From the NCBI GenBank assembly GCA_900756725.1, contig CAAELJ010000085.1, forward strand, positions 1 through 9,631: a stretch of 9,631 nucleotides of DNA. Reading direction: 5' to 3'. A program made the position numbers and the translations under genes. Origin of the DNA: an uncultured Collinsella sp. GTDB taxonomy: Bacteria; Actinomycetota; Coriobacteriia; Coriobacteriales; Coriobacteriaceae. The number at the start of each line of letters is the position of its first letter. The first letter of the stretch is position 1. The notes beneath the pieces were generated by a model. The model was not told the DNA's origin. It worked only from the letters and a program-made list of their open reading frames with translations, and did no database searches. Positions 1-6,245 of this stretch are shown here, one piece after another.

Positions 1-10
1 TCGCGAGTTC

Positions 11-48
11 CGCACGAGCCGGAGAGCACTTAATGTGCTCTCCGTGCG
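11..48. other. Hairpin in the gene-free left edge (1-118)
   Basis: GGAGAGCAC (21-29) and GTGCTCTCC (35-43) pair perfectly over 9 bp around a TTAAT loop. An outer CGCAC (11-15) can pair with GTGCG (44-48) across a 5-nt one-sided bulge. Neither strand has a T-run directly after the stem, so it is not a canonical intrinsic terminator. It lies 71 bp past the stop codon of the minus-strand UPF0210 gene and could be a 3'-end structure of that transcript or part of something beyond the window. No gene is visible in 1-118. Confidence 0.5.
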
Positions 49-118
49 AGTCAGGACTGTCCGAGCAGGCGACCTTATATATTTGCCCTCCCCGGGGCTC
101 CTCGCCAGTCCCCCTCAG

Positions 119-1483
119 CTAGTTCTTCAGCGAGTTCAGCGGTGCCGGGAAGCGTCCACCACGGTGGGCAAGCACGGTGCCGGCGTTGGGGTTCACCGGC
201 ATGATGGGTGCACGGCCAAACAGGCCGCCGTACTCAACGCAGTCGCCCACACCCTTGCCGATGGCGGGAATCACGCGGACGGCCGTGGTCTTATTGTTGA
301 TGACGCCGATGGCCATCTCGTCGGCGATGATGCCGGCGATGGTCTCGACCGGGGTGTCGCCGGGGATGGCGATCATGTCCAGGCCGACGGAGCACACGCA
401 GGTCATGGCCTCGAGCTTCTCGAGCGAAAGCGCGCCGGCCTCGACGGCGGCGATCATGCCGGCGTCCTCGGACACGGGGATAAAGGCACCCGAGAGACCG
501 CCCACGCTGGAGCTGGCCATGACGCCGCCCTTCTTGACGGCATCGTTGAGCATGGCGAGTGCACAGGTCGTGCCCGGGCCACCGCAGGTGCCCACGCCGA
601 TGATCTCGAGGATGCGCGCGACGGAGTCGCCGATGGCGGGCGTGGGAGCCAGCGACAGGTCGACAATGCCCTTCTCGACACCCAGGCGATGGGCGGCCTC
701 GCGGCTCATGAGCTCGCCAGCACGGGTGATCTTAAAGGCGGTCTGCTTGATCTTTTCGGCGACTTCCATCATCGATGCGGAATCGGGCAGCGTCTCCAGG
801 GCTGCAGCCATAACGCCGGGGCCCGAGACACCTACGTTGATGACGGCGTCGGCCTCGCCACCGCCGTGAACGGCGCCCGCCATAAACGGGGAGTCCTCGA
901 CCATGTTGGCAAAGCAGACAAACTTGGAGGCGCCAACGGAATCCTCATCTGCCGTAAGCTTGGCGGCATCGATGATGGTCTGAGCCGCCATGAGCACGGC
1001 ATCCATGTTGATGCCGGCGCGCAGGCTGGCGACGTTGACGCTGGAGCAGACACGGCTCGTGGTGGCGAGCGCCTGGGGGATGGACTGGATGACGCGGCGG
1101 TCGGCGTCGCCGATGCCCTTCTGGACGAGCGCGGAGAAGCCGCCCAGGTAATCGATGCCGAGCGTCTCGGCCGCGCGGTCGAGGGCATGCGCGATGGGGG
1201 TGAGGTCCTCATCCTTGCAGCACGCGGCGATCTGCGCCACCGGGGTGACGGAAACGCGCTTGTTGACGATGGGGATACCGTACTCGCGCTCGAGGTTCTC
1301 GGCGGTCTCGACCAGGTGCTCAGCCGTGTGCGTCACGTGGTCGTAGATCTTCGTGCACATGCGGTCGAGGTTCTCGTCGCCGCAACCCATGAGCGAAACA
1401 CCCATGGTGATGGTCCTGATGTCGAGGTTCTGCTCCTCAACCATGCCGCGGGTTTCCGCGATTTCTGCGGGCGTGATCGCCAT
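119..1483 (-). CDS. UPF0210 / PFL-family (DUF711) protein, function unknown
   Basis: A 454-residue protein, the usual length of the UPF0210 (DUF711, 'PFL family') proteins. It begins MAITPAEIAETRGMVEEQNL and carries the family's conserved N-terminal DIRTITMGVSL (21-31). Other conserved-looking blocks are GIDYLGGFSALVQKG (109-123), NVGVSGPGV (216-224), PTPAIGDSVARILE (280-293), GLFGRAPIMPV (420-430) and the terminal RGGRFPAPLNSLKN (441-454). There is no signal peptide or clear membrane segment, so it is probably cytosolic. The family has no firmly established reaction. The frame is open upstream for 19 more codons, but ATG at 1483 is preferred because TAGGAG lies about 8 nt before it and family members start near this point. 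Members are often found beside a small ACT-domain protein (UPF0237); here the upstream neighbour is metH 108 bp away and no ACT gene fits in between. Family assignment is secure, function is not. Confidence 0.93.
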   Translation of the reverse strand: MAITPAEIAETRGMVEEQNLDIRTITMGVSLMGCGDENLDRMCTKIYDHVTHTAEHLVETAENLEREYGIPIVNKRVSVTPVAQIAACCKDEDLTPIAHALDRAAETLGIDYLGGFSALVQKGIGDADRRVIQSIPQALATTSRVCSSVNVASLRAGINMDAVLMAAQTIIDAAKLTADEDSVGASKFVCFANMVEDSPFMAGAVHGGGEADAVINVGVSGPGVMAAALETLPDSASMMEVAEKIKQTAFKITRAGELMSREAAHRLGVEKGIVDLSLAPTPAIGDSVARILEIIGVGTCGGPGTTCALAMLNDAVKKGGVMASSSVGGLSGAFIPVSEDAGMIAAVEAGALSLEKLEAMTCVCSVGLDMIAIPGDTPVETIAGIIADEMAIGVINNKTTAVRVIPAIGKGVGDCVEYGGLFGRAPIMPVNPNAGTVLAHRGGRFPAPLNSLKN

Positions 1484-1518
1484 CCTTGCGCTCCTATCTG
1501 CCAAAACGAGCATAGTCT

Positions 1519-1547
1519 TATCTATTCTAACGTGCCGCACGTGCCAA
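1519..1547 (-). promoter_or_regulatory. Possible promoter for the UPF0210 gene
   Basis: On the minus strand TTGGCA (1547-1542, 5 of 6 matches to TTGACA) is followed after 17 bp by TAGATA (1524-1519, 3 of 6 to TATAAT). Transcription would start near 1512, giving a leader of about 29 nt with the AGGAG ribosome binding site. The -10 is poor and the -35 lies inside the hairpin at 1529-1566, so the gene may instead be read through from metH. Confidence 0.25.
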
Positions 1548-1566
1548 GTGGCGCATGCGGCACGTT
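1529..1566. other. Strong hairpin between metH and UPF0210 gene
   Basis: AACGTGCCGCA (1529-1539) and TGCGGCACGTT (1556-1566) are perfect 11-bp complements. Inside them GTGCC (1541-1545) pairs with GGCGC (1550-1554, one G-T wobble) around an AAGT loop. On the plus strand the stem runs into TTTT (1565-1568); on the minus strand, the direction of metH, no T-run follows. As a metH terminator it is therefore incomplete. It could stabilise the 3' end of the met mRNA, lower read-through into the UPF0210 gene, or act as an operator-like dyad. The hairpin is certain as sequence; its role is inference. Confidence 0.6.
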
Positions 1567-1591
1567 TTGGTGCTCGGTTGTTTCCGTTGTG

Positions 1592-4147
1592 TTACTGCCC
1601 AAAGACCTCTTCGGCGATGCGCGCGCTTTCGGCGGCGTCCTTGGCGTAGTAGTCAGCGCCGATCTGCTTGGCGTATTCGGGGGTGAGCACGGCGCCGCCT
1701 ACGATGATCTTGACGCCCGGCACCTCGGCATGAAGCAGCTTGATGGTCTCCTCCATGGCGACGACCGTGGTGGTCATAAGCGCCGAGAGGCCGACGAGCT
1801 TAATGTCGCGTTCCTTGACGGTCTTGAGCACCTCCTGCGGGTCGACGTCGCGACCCAGATCAAAGACGGTGTAGCCGTAGTTATCGAGCAGCATCTTGAC
1901 GATGTTCTTACCGATGTCGTGGATGTCGCCCTTGACGGTGGCCACGCAGATCTTGCCCTTATCGGCAATCTCGCCGGCGGGCATCAGCCGCTTAATGGTG
2001 TCAAAGCCCACGCGCGCGGCCTCGGCCGAGGCCATGAGCTGCGGCAAGAAGAACTTTCCCTGGTCAAAGAGGACGCCAACCTCGTCGAGGGCGGGGATAA
2101 AGTGGTTGTTGATGAGGTCCATGGCGTCGTGATCTGCCAGAAGACGCTCGGTCTCGGCTGCGATCTCGCCTTTGCGGCCCGAGACGACCATGTGGCGGAT
2201 GGGATCGTCATCGGCGCTTGCGGTGGTGCTTGCGGCAGGTGCGGCATCGCTCGATACTGCTTGAGCTGCTGCCGGGTTAGCGGCGATCTTGTACGGATCG
2301 GTCCAGCCGGCGTAGCGCTCGATGTATCCGGTCGAGCCCTCGTCCTCAACGCTCAAGACGCGATAGCTGTAGACGGTATCCATAAAGCGCTTGGAACCTG
2401 GGTTCATGATGGGGGCGTCCAGGCCCGCGCCGAAGGCGGCAGCCAAAAAGACCGAGCCCAGCAGCGGGCGGGCGGGCAGACCAAAGCTGATGTTCGACAC
2501 GCCGAGTGCGCATTTGACGCCCAGACGCTCCTTGCACAGGGACATGGCGCGCAGGATCTGCTCGGCCTGGCGCTGGTTGGTCGAGGCGGTCATGACCAGG
2601 CAGTCGATGAGGATGCGGTTCGGTCCGATGCCGTAACGGGCAGCCTCTGCCACGATGCGCTCGGCGATGGCGAAGCGAGCCTCGGCGGTATCGGGGATGC
2701 CGTCTTCGTCGAGCGTGAGGCCGACAACGTTGGTGCCGTAGTGGGCGACTAGGGGAAAGATCTCGTCCATGATTTGCCGTTTGCCATTGACCGAGTTGAT
2801 GATGGGCTTGCCGGCGTAGCGGCGCACGGCTGCCTCGACGGCTGCGGGGTCGGTGGAGTCGATCTGCAGCGGCAGCAGCGTGGAGCCCTGGAGCTGCTCG
2901 GTCGCCTGCTGGATGATCTTGACCTCGTCGATCTCGGGCAGGCCTACGTTGACGTCCAGGATGTCGGCGCCCTGTTCCTGCTGGCTGATGCCCTGGCTCA
3001 CGACGTAGTCTAGGTCGCCGTCGCGCAGGGCCTGTTGCAGGCGCTTTTTGCCGGTGGGATTGATGCGCTCGCCGATGACGGCGATCTTGTGGCCGTCGCA
3101 GGGGAGGTCCACGACCGTCTGGGCGCTCGTGACCGACATACTGGGCTTGCGGTGACGCGGGCTGGGCGTGTGATTGTCGATGAGGGTGCGAAGTGCCGCC
3201 ATGTGCGTGGGCGTGGTGCCACAGCAGCCACCCACGACGCTCACGCCGTCCTCAATCATGCCGGCGACGGCCTCGGCGTATTCGGGTGCCTGGATGTCAA
3301 AGACGGTATTGCCGTCATCGTCCACGCGGGGCAGTCCCGCATTGGCCTGCACCATAACGGGCTTGTCGGTGACGGTGAGCATACGCGCGGCGAGTCCTCG
3401 GAGCTCGGCCGGGCCCTGGCTGCAGTTGATGCCCAGGACGTCGGCGCCGATGGCGTCGAGGGTGATGGCGGCGACCTCGGGGCTCGTTCCCAGGAAGGTG
3501 CGGCCGTCTTCCTCAAAGGTCATGGTGGCAAAGACGGGCAGGTCGGAGTTCTCGCGGCAGGCGAGGACCGCCGCCTTGATCTCGGCAAGGTCAGTCATGG
3601 TCTCGATAATAAAGAGGTCCACGCCCGCATCGATGCCGGCGCGCACTTCCTCGGCAAAGAGGTCATAGGCCTCGTCGAAGCTCAGGGTGCCCAAGGGGCG
3701 AAGTAGCGCGCCGATGGGACCGATATCGCCGGCGACGTAGTGGGCACCGGCCGCGCGGGCGCAGGCGACAGCGGCGGCAAAGACATCTGCCACGGTGGCG
3801 GCGCCGTCGAGCTTGTGGGCGTTGGCACCAAAGGTGTTGGCGGTGATCACGTCGCAGCCAGCCTCGACGTATTGGCGCTGAATGTCGGTAATGACCTGAG
3901 GCTCCTCAAAGTTGAGCAGCTCGGGCAGGGCGCCGGCTTTCATGCCGGCCGCCTGCAGCATGGTGCCCATGCCGCCGTCGAACAGCAGGTGCCCCGTGCC
4001 CTCGATGGCGGCGCGCAGGCGATCGTCCTTAATGCGAAGGTCGTCGATTGTGCGCGTCTTGTATACAGCGCCATTGCGGCGTGCGGCATCAACGGGCGCC
4101 GCCAGCGCGGCGCCGTCCAGATCATGAGTGATAAGCGGAGTAAACAT
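1592..4147 (-). CDS. metH: Cobalamin-dependent methionine synthase, no reactivation domain
   Basis: Transfers the methyl group of 5-methyl-THF via cob(I)alamin to homocysteine, giving methionine; cytosolic. At 851 residues it holds three of the four MetH modules. (1) The homocysteine/zinc domain (about 45-325) has DGGMGTML, Cys242 in INCSQGP and the pair Cys308-Cys309 in VGGCCGTTP, the three zinc-thiolate ligands. (2) The pterin domain (about 353-610) starts IAVIGERINPTGKKRL. (3) The cobalamin cap (about 650-725, with LINNHFIPALDEVG) and B12 Rossmann domain (about 730-851) carry DIHDIG (741-746), whose His743 is the axial cobalt ligand, and VGGAV. An Ala/Ser/Asp-rich linker (about 622-648) precedes the cap. 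The AdoMet-binding reactivation module of roughly 1200-residue MetH is absent and is encoded by the gene just upstream. The ATG at 4147 has AGGAG 6 nt before it; the first 40 or so residues form an extension before the recognisable domain. Confidence 0.96.
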   Translation of the reverse strand: MFTPLITHDLDGAALAAPVDAARRNGAVYKTRTIDDLRIKDDRLRAAIEGTGHLLFDGGMGTMLQAAGMKAGALPELLNFEEPQVITDIQRQYVEAGCDVITANTFGANAHKLDGAATVADVFAAAVACARAAGAHYVAGDIGPIGALLRPLGTLSFDEAYDLFAEEVRAGIDAGVDLFIIETMTDLAEIKAAVLACRENSDLPVFATMTFEEDGRTFLGTSPEVAAITLDAIGADVLGINCSQGPAELRGLAARMLTVTDKPVMVQANAGLPRVDDDGNTVFDIQAPEYAEAVAGMIEDGVSVVGGCCGTTPTHMAALRTLIDNHTPSPRHRKPSMSVTSAQTVVDLPCDGHKIAVIGERINPTGKKRLQQALRDGDLDYVVSQGISQQEQGADILDVNVGLPEIDEVKIIQQATEQLQGSTLLPLQIDSTDPAAVEAAVRRYAGKPIINSVNGKRQIMDEIFPLVAHYGTNVVGLTLDEDGIPDTAEARFAIAERIVAEAARYGIGPNRILIDCLVMTASTNQRQAEQILRAMSLCKERLGVKCALGVSNISFGLPARPLLGSVFLAAAFGAGLDAPIMNPGSKRFMDTVYSYRVLSVEDEGSTGYIERYAGWTDPYKIAANPAAAQAVSSDAAPAASTTASADDDPIRHMVVSGRKGEIAAETERLLADHDAMDLINNHFIPALDEVGVLFDQGKFFLPQLMASAEAARVGFDTIKRLMPAGEIADKGKICVATVKGDIHDIGKNIVKMLLDNYGYTVFDLGRDVDPQEVLKTVKERDIKLVGLSALMTTTVVAMEETIKLLHAEVPGVKIIVGGAVLTPEYAKQIGADYYAKDAAESARIAEEVFGQ

Positions 4148-4156
4148 CGAGGGCTC

Positions 4157-4945
4157 CTAATGGCTGGAATAGCAGGTGGTGTGGGCGGCGCGGAAGCGAC
4201 AGTGCTCGCGCATGCGGCAGATATTGCAGGTGGGGCGGCTCTGGGCGTCGTGGACCTCGCCGTCAAACAGACCGATCACCGCGGTCACGCTCTTTGTGGG
4301 CATGAGCAGGCTGGTAGGCGTGACGGTAAGCCCGATGAGCCGCGTAGCGTTGAGCGCAGCAACGATTGAGCGCTGGGCCGTAAGCGGGCAGTCGCCGTAG
4401 CCGGGACTGAAGCGCCAGTTACCGGCGAGTCCGTGTGCGGCGGCCGCAGCCTTGACCTGCTGGTCCATCTGCTCGACGGCGGCTTCTACATAGGCAGAGC
4501 ATGCGGCGTCGAGCACGGCTCCCTCCAGGGGCTGCTGGGCTCCCGTGGTGCGCAGACGACGCTCGGCGTCCATGCCGAGGGTGCATGCCATGAGTGCGGC
4601 AAAGCGGGCGTCTTTGAGGTGGCGATAGATATCGCGACCGCGCAGCTCAACGTTGGTGCCGACCAAGCGAATGCAAGGATCGCCCTGTTCATCGACTCCC
4701 GTGGCATCGATGGCAAATGTGCGGCGCACGCCGCGGGGCTCAATGTCCAGCTCCAGACGCTCAACGACAAGCTCAATACGCTGCGACAGCTCTGGCTCAA
4801 TCTGCTGGCCGCCGTAGCCCAGGTAGCGCAGCATCTCGGCACGGTCGACACGAGGGTGGTGGGCAGCGTCGATACGATAAAGCGCCGGCGACGCAAGGTC
4901 GGCCGGCACTTCAACAACGGTTATATCGGCGTGCGGTTTTTCCAT
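4157..4945 (-). CDS. Stand-alone methionine synthase reactivation (AdoMet-binding) protein
   Basis: A 262-residue protein matching the vitamin-B12-dependent methionine synthase activation domain, which remethylates oxidised cob(II)alamin using AdoMet and one electron. The diagnostic block RFSPGYGDCP (178-187) corresponds to the AdoMet-binding RxxPGY motif of MetH, followed by LTVTPTSLLMPTKSVTAVIG (206-225), the usual second conserved stretch. The C-terminus has four cysteines not in the classic domain: Cys240, 243, 249 and 258 (CNICRMREHC, then TC), which could bind a metal or Fe-S cluster. The start ATG overlaps the metF stop (TAATG), and its own stop lies 9 bp before metH with the metH ribosome binding site overlapping it (TTAGGAG), so translation of all three is probably coupled. 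It supplies the module missing from the adjacent MetH, as in the known split MetH of Thermotoga. The electron donor is not evident; the EFR1 protein at the right end is not linked to it by position. Confidence 0.92.
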   Translation of the reverse strand: MEKPHADITVVEVPADLASPALYRIDAAHHPRVDRAEMLRYLGYGGQQIEPELSQRIELVVERLELDIEPRGVRRTFAIDATGVDEQGDPCIRLVGTNVELRGRDIYRHLKDARFAALMACTLGMDAERRLRTTGAQQPLEGAVLDAACSAYVEAAVEQMDQQVKAAAAAHGLAGNWRFSPGYGDCPLTAQRSIVAALNATRLIGLTVTPTSLLMPTKSVTAVIGLFDGEVHDAQSRPTCNICRMREHCRFRAAHTTCYSSH

Positions 4946-5817
4946 TACCCCAGGCGCTCCATAATGGTCGCGGCGATTGCAGGACGGTTCATAGTGTACA
5001 GGTGCAGACCGTCGGCACCGTGCTCCTTAAGGTCGCAAAGCTGACGAGCAGCATAATCTACACCGGCCGCCTGCAGGCTCTCGGGGTCGTTCTCGTACTT
5101 GGCGAGAATCTTGATGACGGGGGAGGGCAGCGACGCACCGCACATAAAGACCATGCGGCTGATCTGCGACTTGCCCATAAACGGCATGATGCCCGCGGTA
5201 ATGGGCACGGTGATGCCGGCCTTGTCGGCAAGCTCGCGAAAACGGTAAAAGCACTCGTTATCAAAAAAGAGCTGCGTCACAAAGAAGCTCGCGCCGGCGT
5301 CCTGTTTTTGCTTGAGGTGCTCGACCGAGAGGTTGAGATCCTCGCAGGCAATGTGGCCCTCGGGGTAGGCTGCGGCACCCACGCAAAAGCCGGCGTCGAC
5401 GAGCTCGGGGATAAGGTCGCGGGCGTAGGCGTAGTCCGAGGCGGGCTTGTCGTCCTCGGTCGCGCCAGCGGGAAGATCACCGCGCAGGGCCAGGATGTTT
5501 TCAACGCCGGCGGTGCGATACTCGTCGATCTTGGCGGCGATGTCGGCGTGGGTGCGGCCCACGCAGGTGAGGTGCGCTACCGAGGGCGTATCGAATTCGC
5601 TCGAAATCATATGCGCGATGGGGGCGGTGGTGGCACCGTTACCCGAGCCGCCGGCTGAGCAGGTGACCGAGACAAAGCTCGGCGAAAGCTTGCACAGATT
5701 GCCTGCCACTTTGCGAGCCGTGTCGAGGGTCAGCTCGCCCTTGGGTGGGAACATCTCAAACGAAACGGGTACGGTGCCCTGGGATGCTGCCTGCTTAAAA
5801 AGCTCGTCGACGCGCAT
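4945..5817 (-). CDS. metF: Methylenetetrahydrofolate reductase
   Basis: Reduces 5,10-methylene-THF to 5-methyl-THF, the methyl donor for the MetH encoded downstream; an FAD-containing TIM-barrel enzyme of the cytosol. The 290-residue length is normal for bacterial MetF. Recognisable blocks are SFEMFPPKG (19-27, holding the conserved active-site Glu21), HLTCVGRT (82-89), NILALRGD (107-114), AAYPEGH (149-155), FFVTQLFFD (178-186) and the end LHLYTMNR (271-278). The frame stays open 22 codons further upstream, but the ATG at 5817 is chosen because AAAGGAG lies 7 nt before it and the protein then starts in register with the family. It is the first gene of the minus-strand run metF, reactivase, metH, which links methyl-THF formation directly to its use. 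No NADH-binding partner subunit is nearby, so the electron source is unknown. Confidence 0.96.
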   Translation of the reverse strand: MRVDELFKQAASQGTVPVSFEMFPPKGELTLDTARKVAGNLCKLSPSFVSVTCSAGGSGNGATTAPIAHMISSEFDTPSVAHLTCVGRTHADIAAKIDEYRTAGVENILALRGDLPAGATEDDKPASDYAYARDLIPELVDAGFCVGAAAYPEGHIACEDLNLSVEHLKQKQDAGASFFVTQLFFDNECFYRFRELADKAGITVPITAGIMPFMGKSQISRMVFMCGASLPSPVIKILAKYENDPESLQAAGVDYAARQLCDLKEHGADGLHLYTMNRPAIAATIMERLG

Positions 5818-5860
5818 ATCGTGCTCCTTTAGATACGTAATAGTGCGATGTGTTGTAAGG

Positions 5861-5866
5861 ATTCTA
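5861..5866 (-). promoter_or_regulatory. Possible -10 element of the metF promoter
   Basis: On the minus strand TAGAAT (5866-5861) matches TATAAT in 5 of 6 positions and lies 44 bp before the metF start codon. No good -35 hexamer is found 16-18 bp upstream, so the call is tentative. A GCAC/GTGC dyad at 5869-5880 abuts it and could be an operator. Confidence 0.3.
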
Positions 5867-5966
5867 CAGCACCACTGTGCCACGATGGAGTTTCACTCGC
5901 TATTTGGGGATACCAATCGAAAATGCTTCGCTATCGGCATTTCCTATAACAGTGCGGTCAATGTAG

Positions 5967-6022
5967 GATGGGGCTATATCGAATGGTATCTGATACGAAA
6001 TACCAGTTAATAAAGCCCCGTC
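5967..6022. promoter_or_regulatory. Two-step hairpin with symmetric internal loop
   Basis: GATGGGGCT (5967-5975) pairs with AGCCCCGTC (6014-6022) over 9 bp with one T-G wobble. TGGTAT (5984-5989) then pairs perfectly with ATACCA (6000-6005). The two stems are separated by 8-nt internal loops on both sides (5976-5983 and 6006-6013), and the apical loop is 10 nt. Neither strand has a terminator T-run after it. The regular geometry fits a folded RNA element in a leader of either divergent transcript, or a protein-binding dyad. The class is unknown to me. Confidence 0.45.
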
Positions 6023-6056
6023 CCAAATTGACTACCCTTAAACCATGGGGAGAGGT

Positions 6057-6245
6057 CTGCAATTTATGCAGTTGATTGGCTGTTGAGGGTGGCAACGCCG
6101 CCTCGATAGGGTAACCTCATTGATTGGTTTCGCGACAGCAACATAACGGTAATGTCGCGGAAACACGGCGAGTCTAAGCTATGACTCGTTCGTTAGTAAT
6201 CAACACCGCTTCTCACGCGGTGCCGATACGAAGGGAGTTCCGTAT
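6057..6245 (+). promoter_or_regulatory. Highly structured 5' leader of the glutamine synthetase gene
   Basis: Six consecutive inverted repeats lead up to and include the start codon: CTGCA/TGCAG (6057-6071); GAGG-TGG/CCG-CCTC with one bulged G (6085-6104); CGCGACA/TGTCGCG with a 15-nt loop (6131-6159); CGAGTC/GACTCG (6169-6188); CACCGC/GCGGTG (6204-6222); ATACG/CGTAT (6226-6245). The last displays the ribosome binding site GGGAG in its loop and holds AT of the ATG in its stem. The second hairpin contains AGGGTGGCAACGCC (6086-6099), close to the T-box consensus. How much of this is transcribed depends on the unproven start site. No known riboswitch class is assigned. Confidence 0.4.
6120..6147 (+). 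promoter_or_regulatory. Possible glutamine synthetase promoter
   Basis: TTGATT (6120-6125, 4 of 6 to TTGACA) and CATAAC (6142-6147, 4 of 6 to TATAAT) are separated by 16 bp. Transcription would begin near 6154, about 90 nt before the start codon. The sequence is only moderately promoter-like; it overlaps the hairpin at 6131-6159. Just downstream, GTAAT-n6-GAAAC (6149-6164) resembles one half-site pair of the actinobacterial GlnR box (GTnAC-n6-GAAAC), but no second good pair follows. Confidence 0.25.

Larger units (their letters stand above)
5818..6243. other. Divergent intergenic region between metF and glutamine synthetase
   Basis: 426 bp without a convincing gene. It must contain the promoters of the minus-strand metF run and of the plus-strand glutamine synthetase gene. 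Base composition is visibly more AT-rich than the flanking genes, and inverted repeats cover much of it (listed separately). A small dyad GCAC-CACT-GTGC lies at 5869-5880, close to the presumed metF promoter. I saw no B12 box, SAM-riboswitch core or other motif I could assign to a known RNA class with confidence. Confidence 0.7.

Noticed and set aside
35..2752. A 905-codon open frame on the plus strand, antisense to the UPF0210 gene and metH.
   Set aside because: It crosses the intergenic gap and two well-identified genes on the opposite strand, its product is rich in Gly, Asp, Ala and His with no domain, and it is explained by high GC at third positions of the real genes.
5818..6180. Cobalamin or SAM riboswitch upstream of metF/metH.
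   Set aside because: Neither a B12 box nor the conserved SAM-riboswitch core was found on the minus strand; the hairpins present do not match these classes.
6181..6243. Longer N-terminus for glutamine synthetase from the ATG at 6181.
   Set aside because: The ATG at 6244 has AAGGGAG at good spacing and starts in register with the family; the extra 21 codons lie in the hairpin-rich leader.
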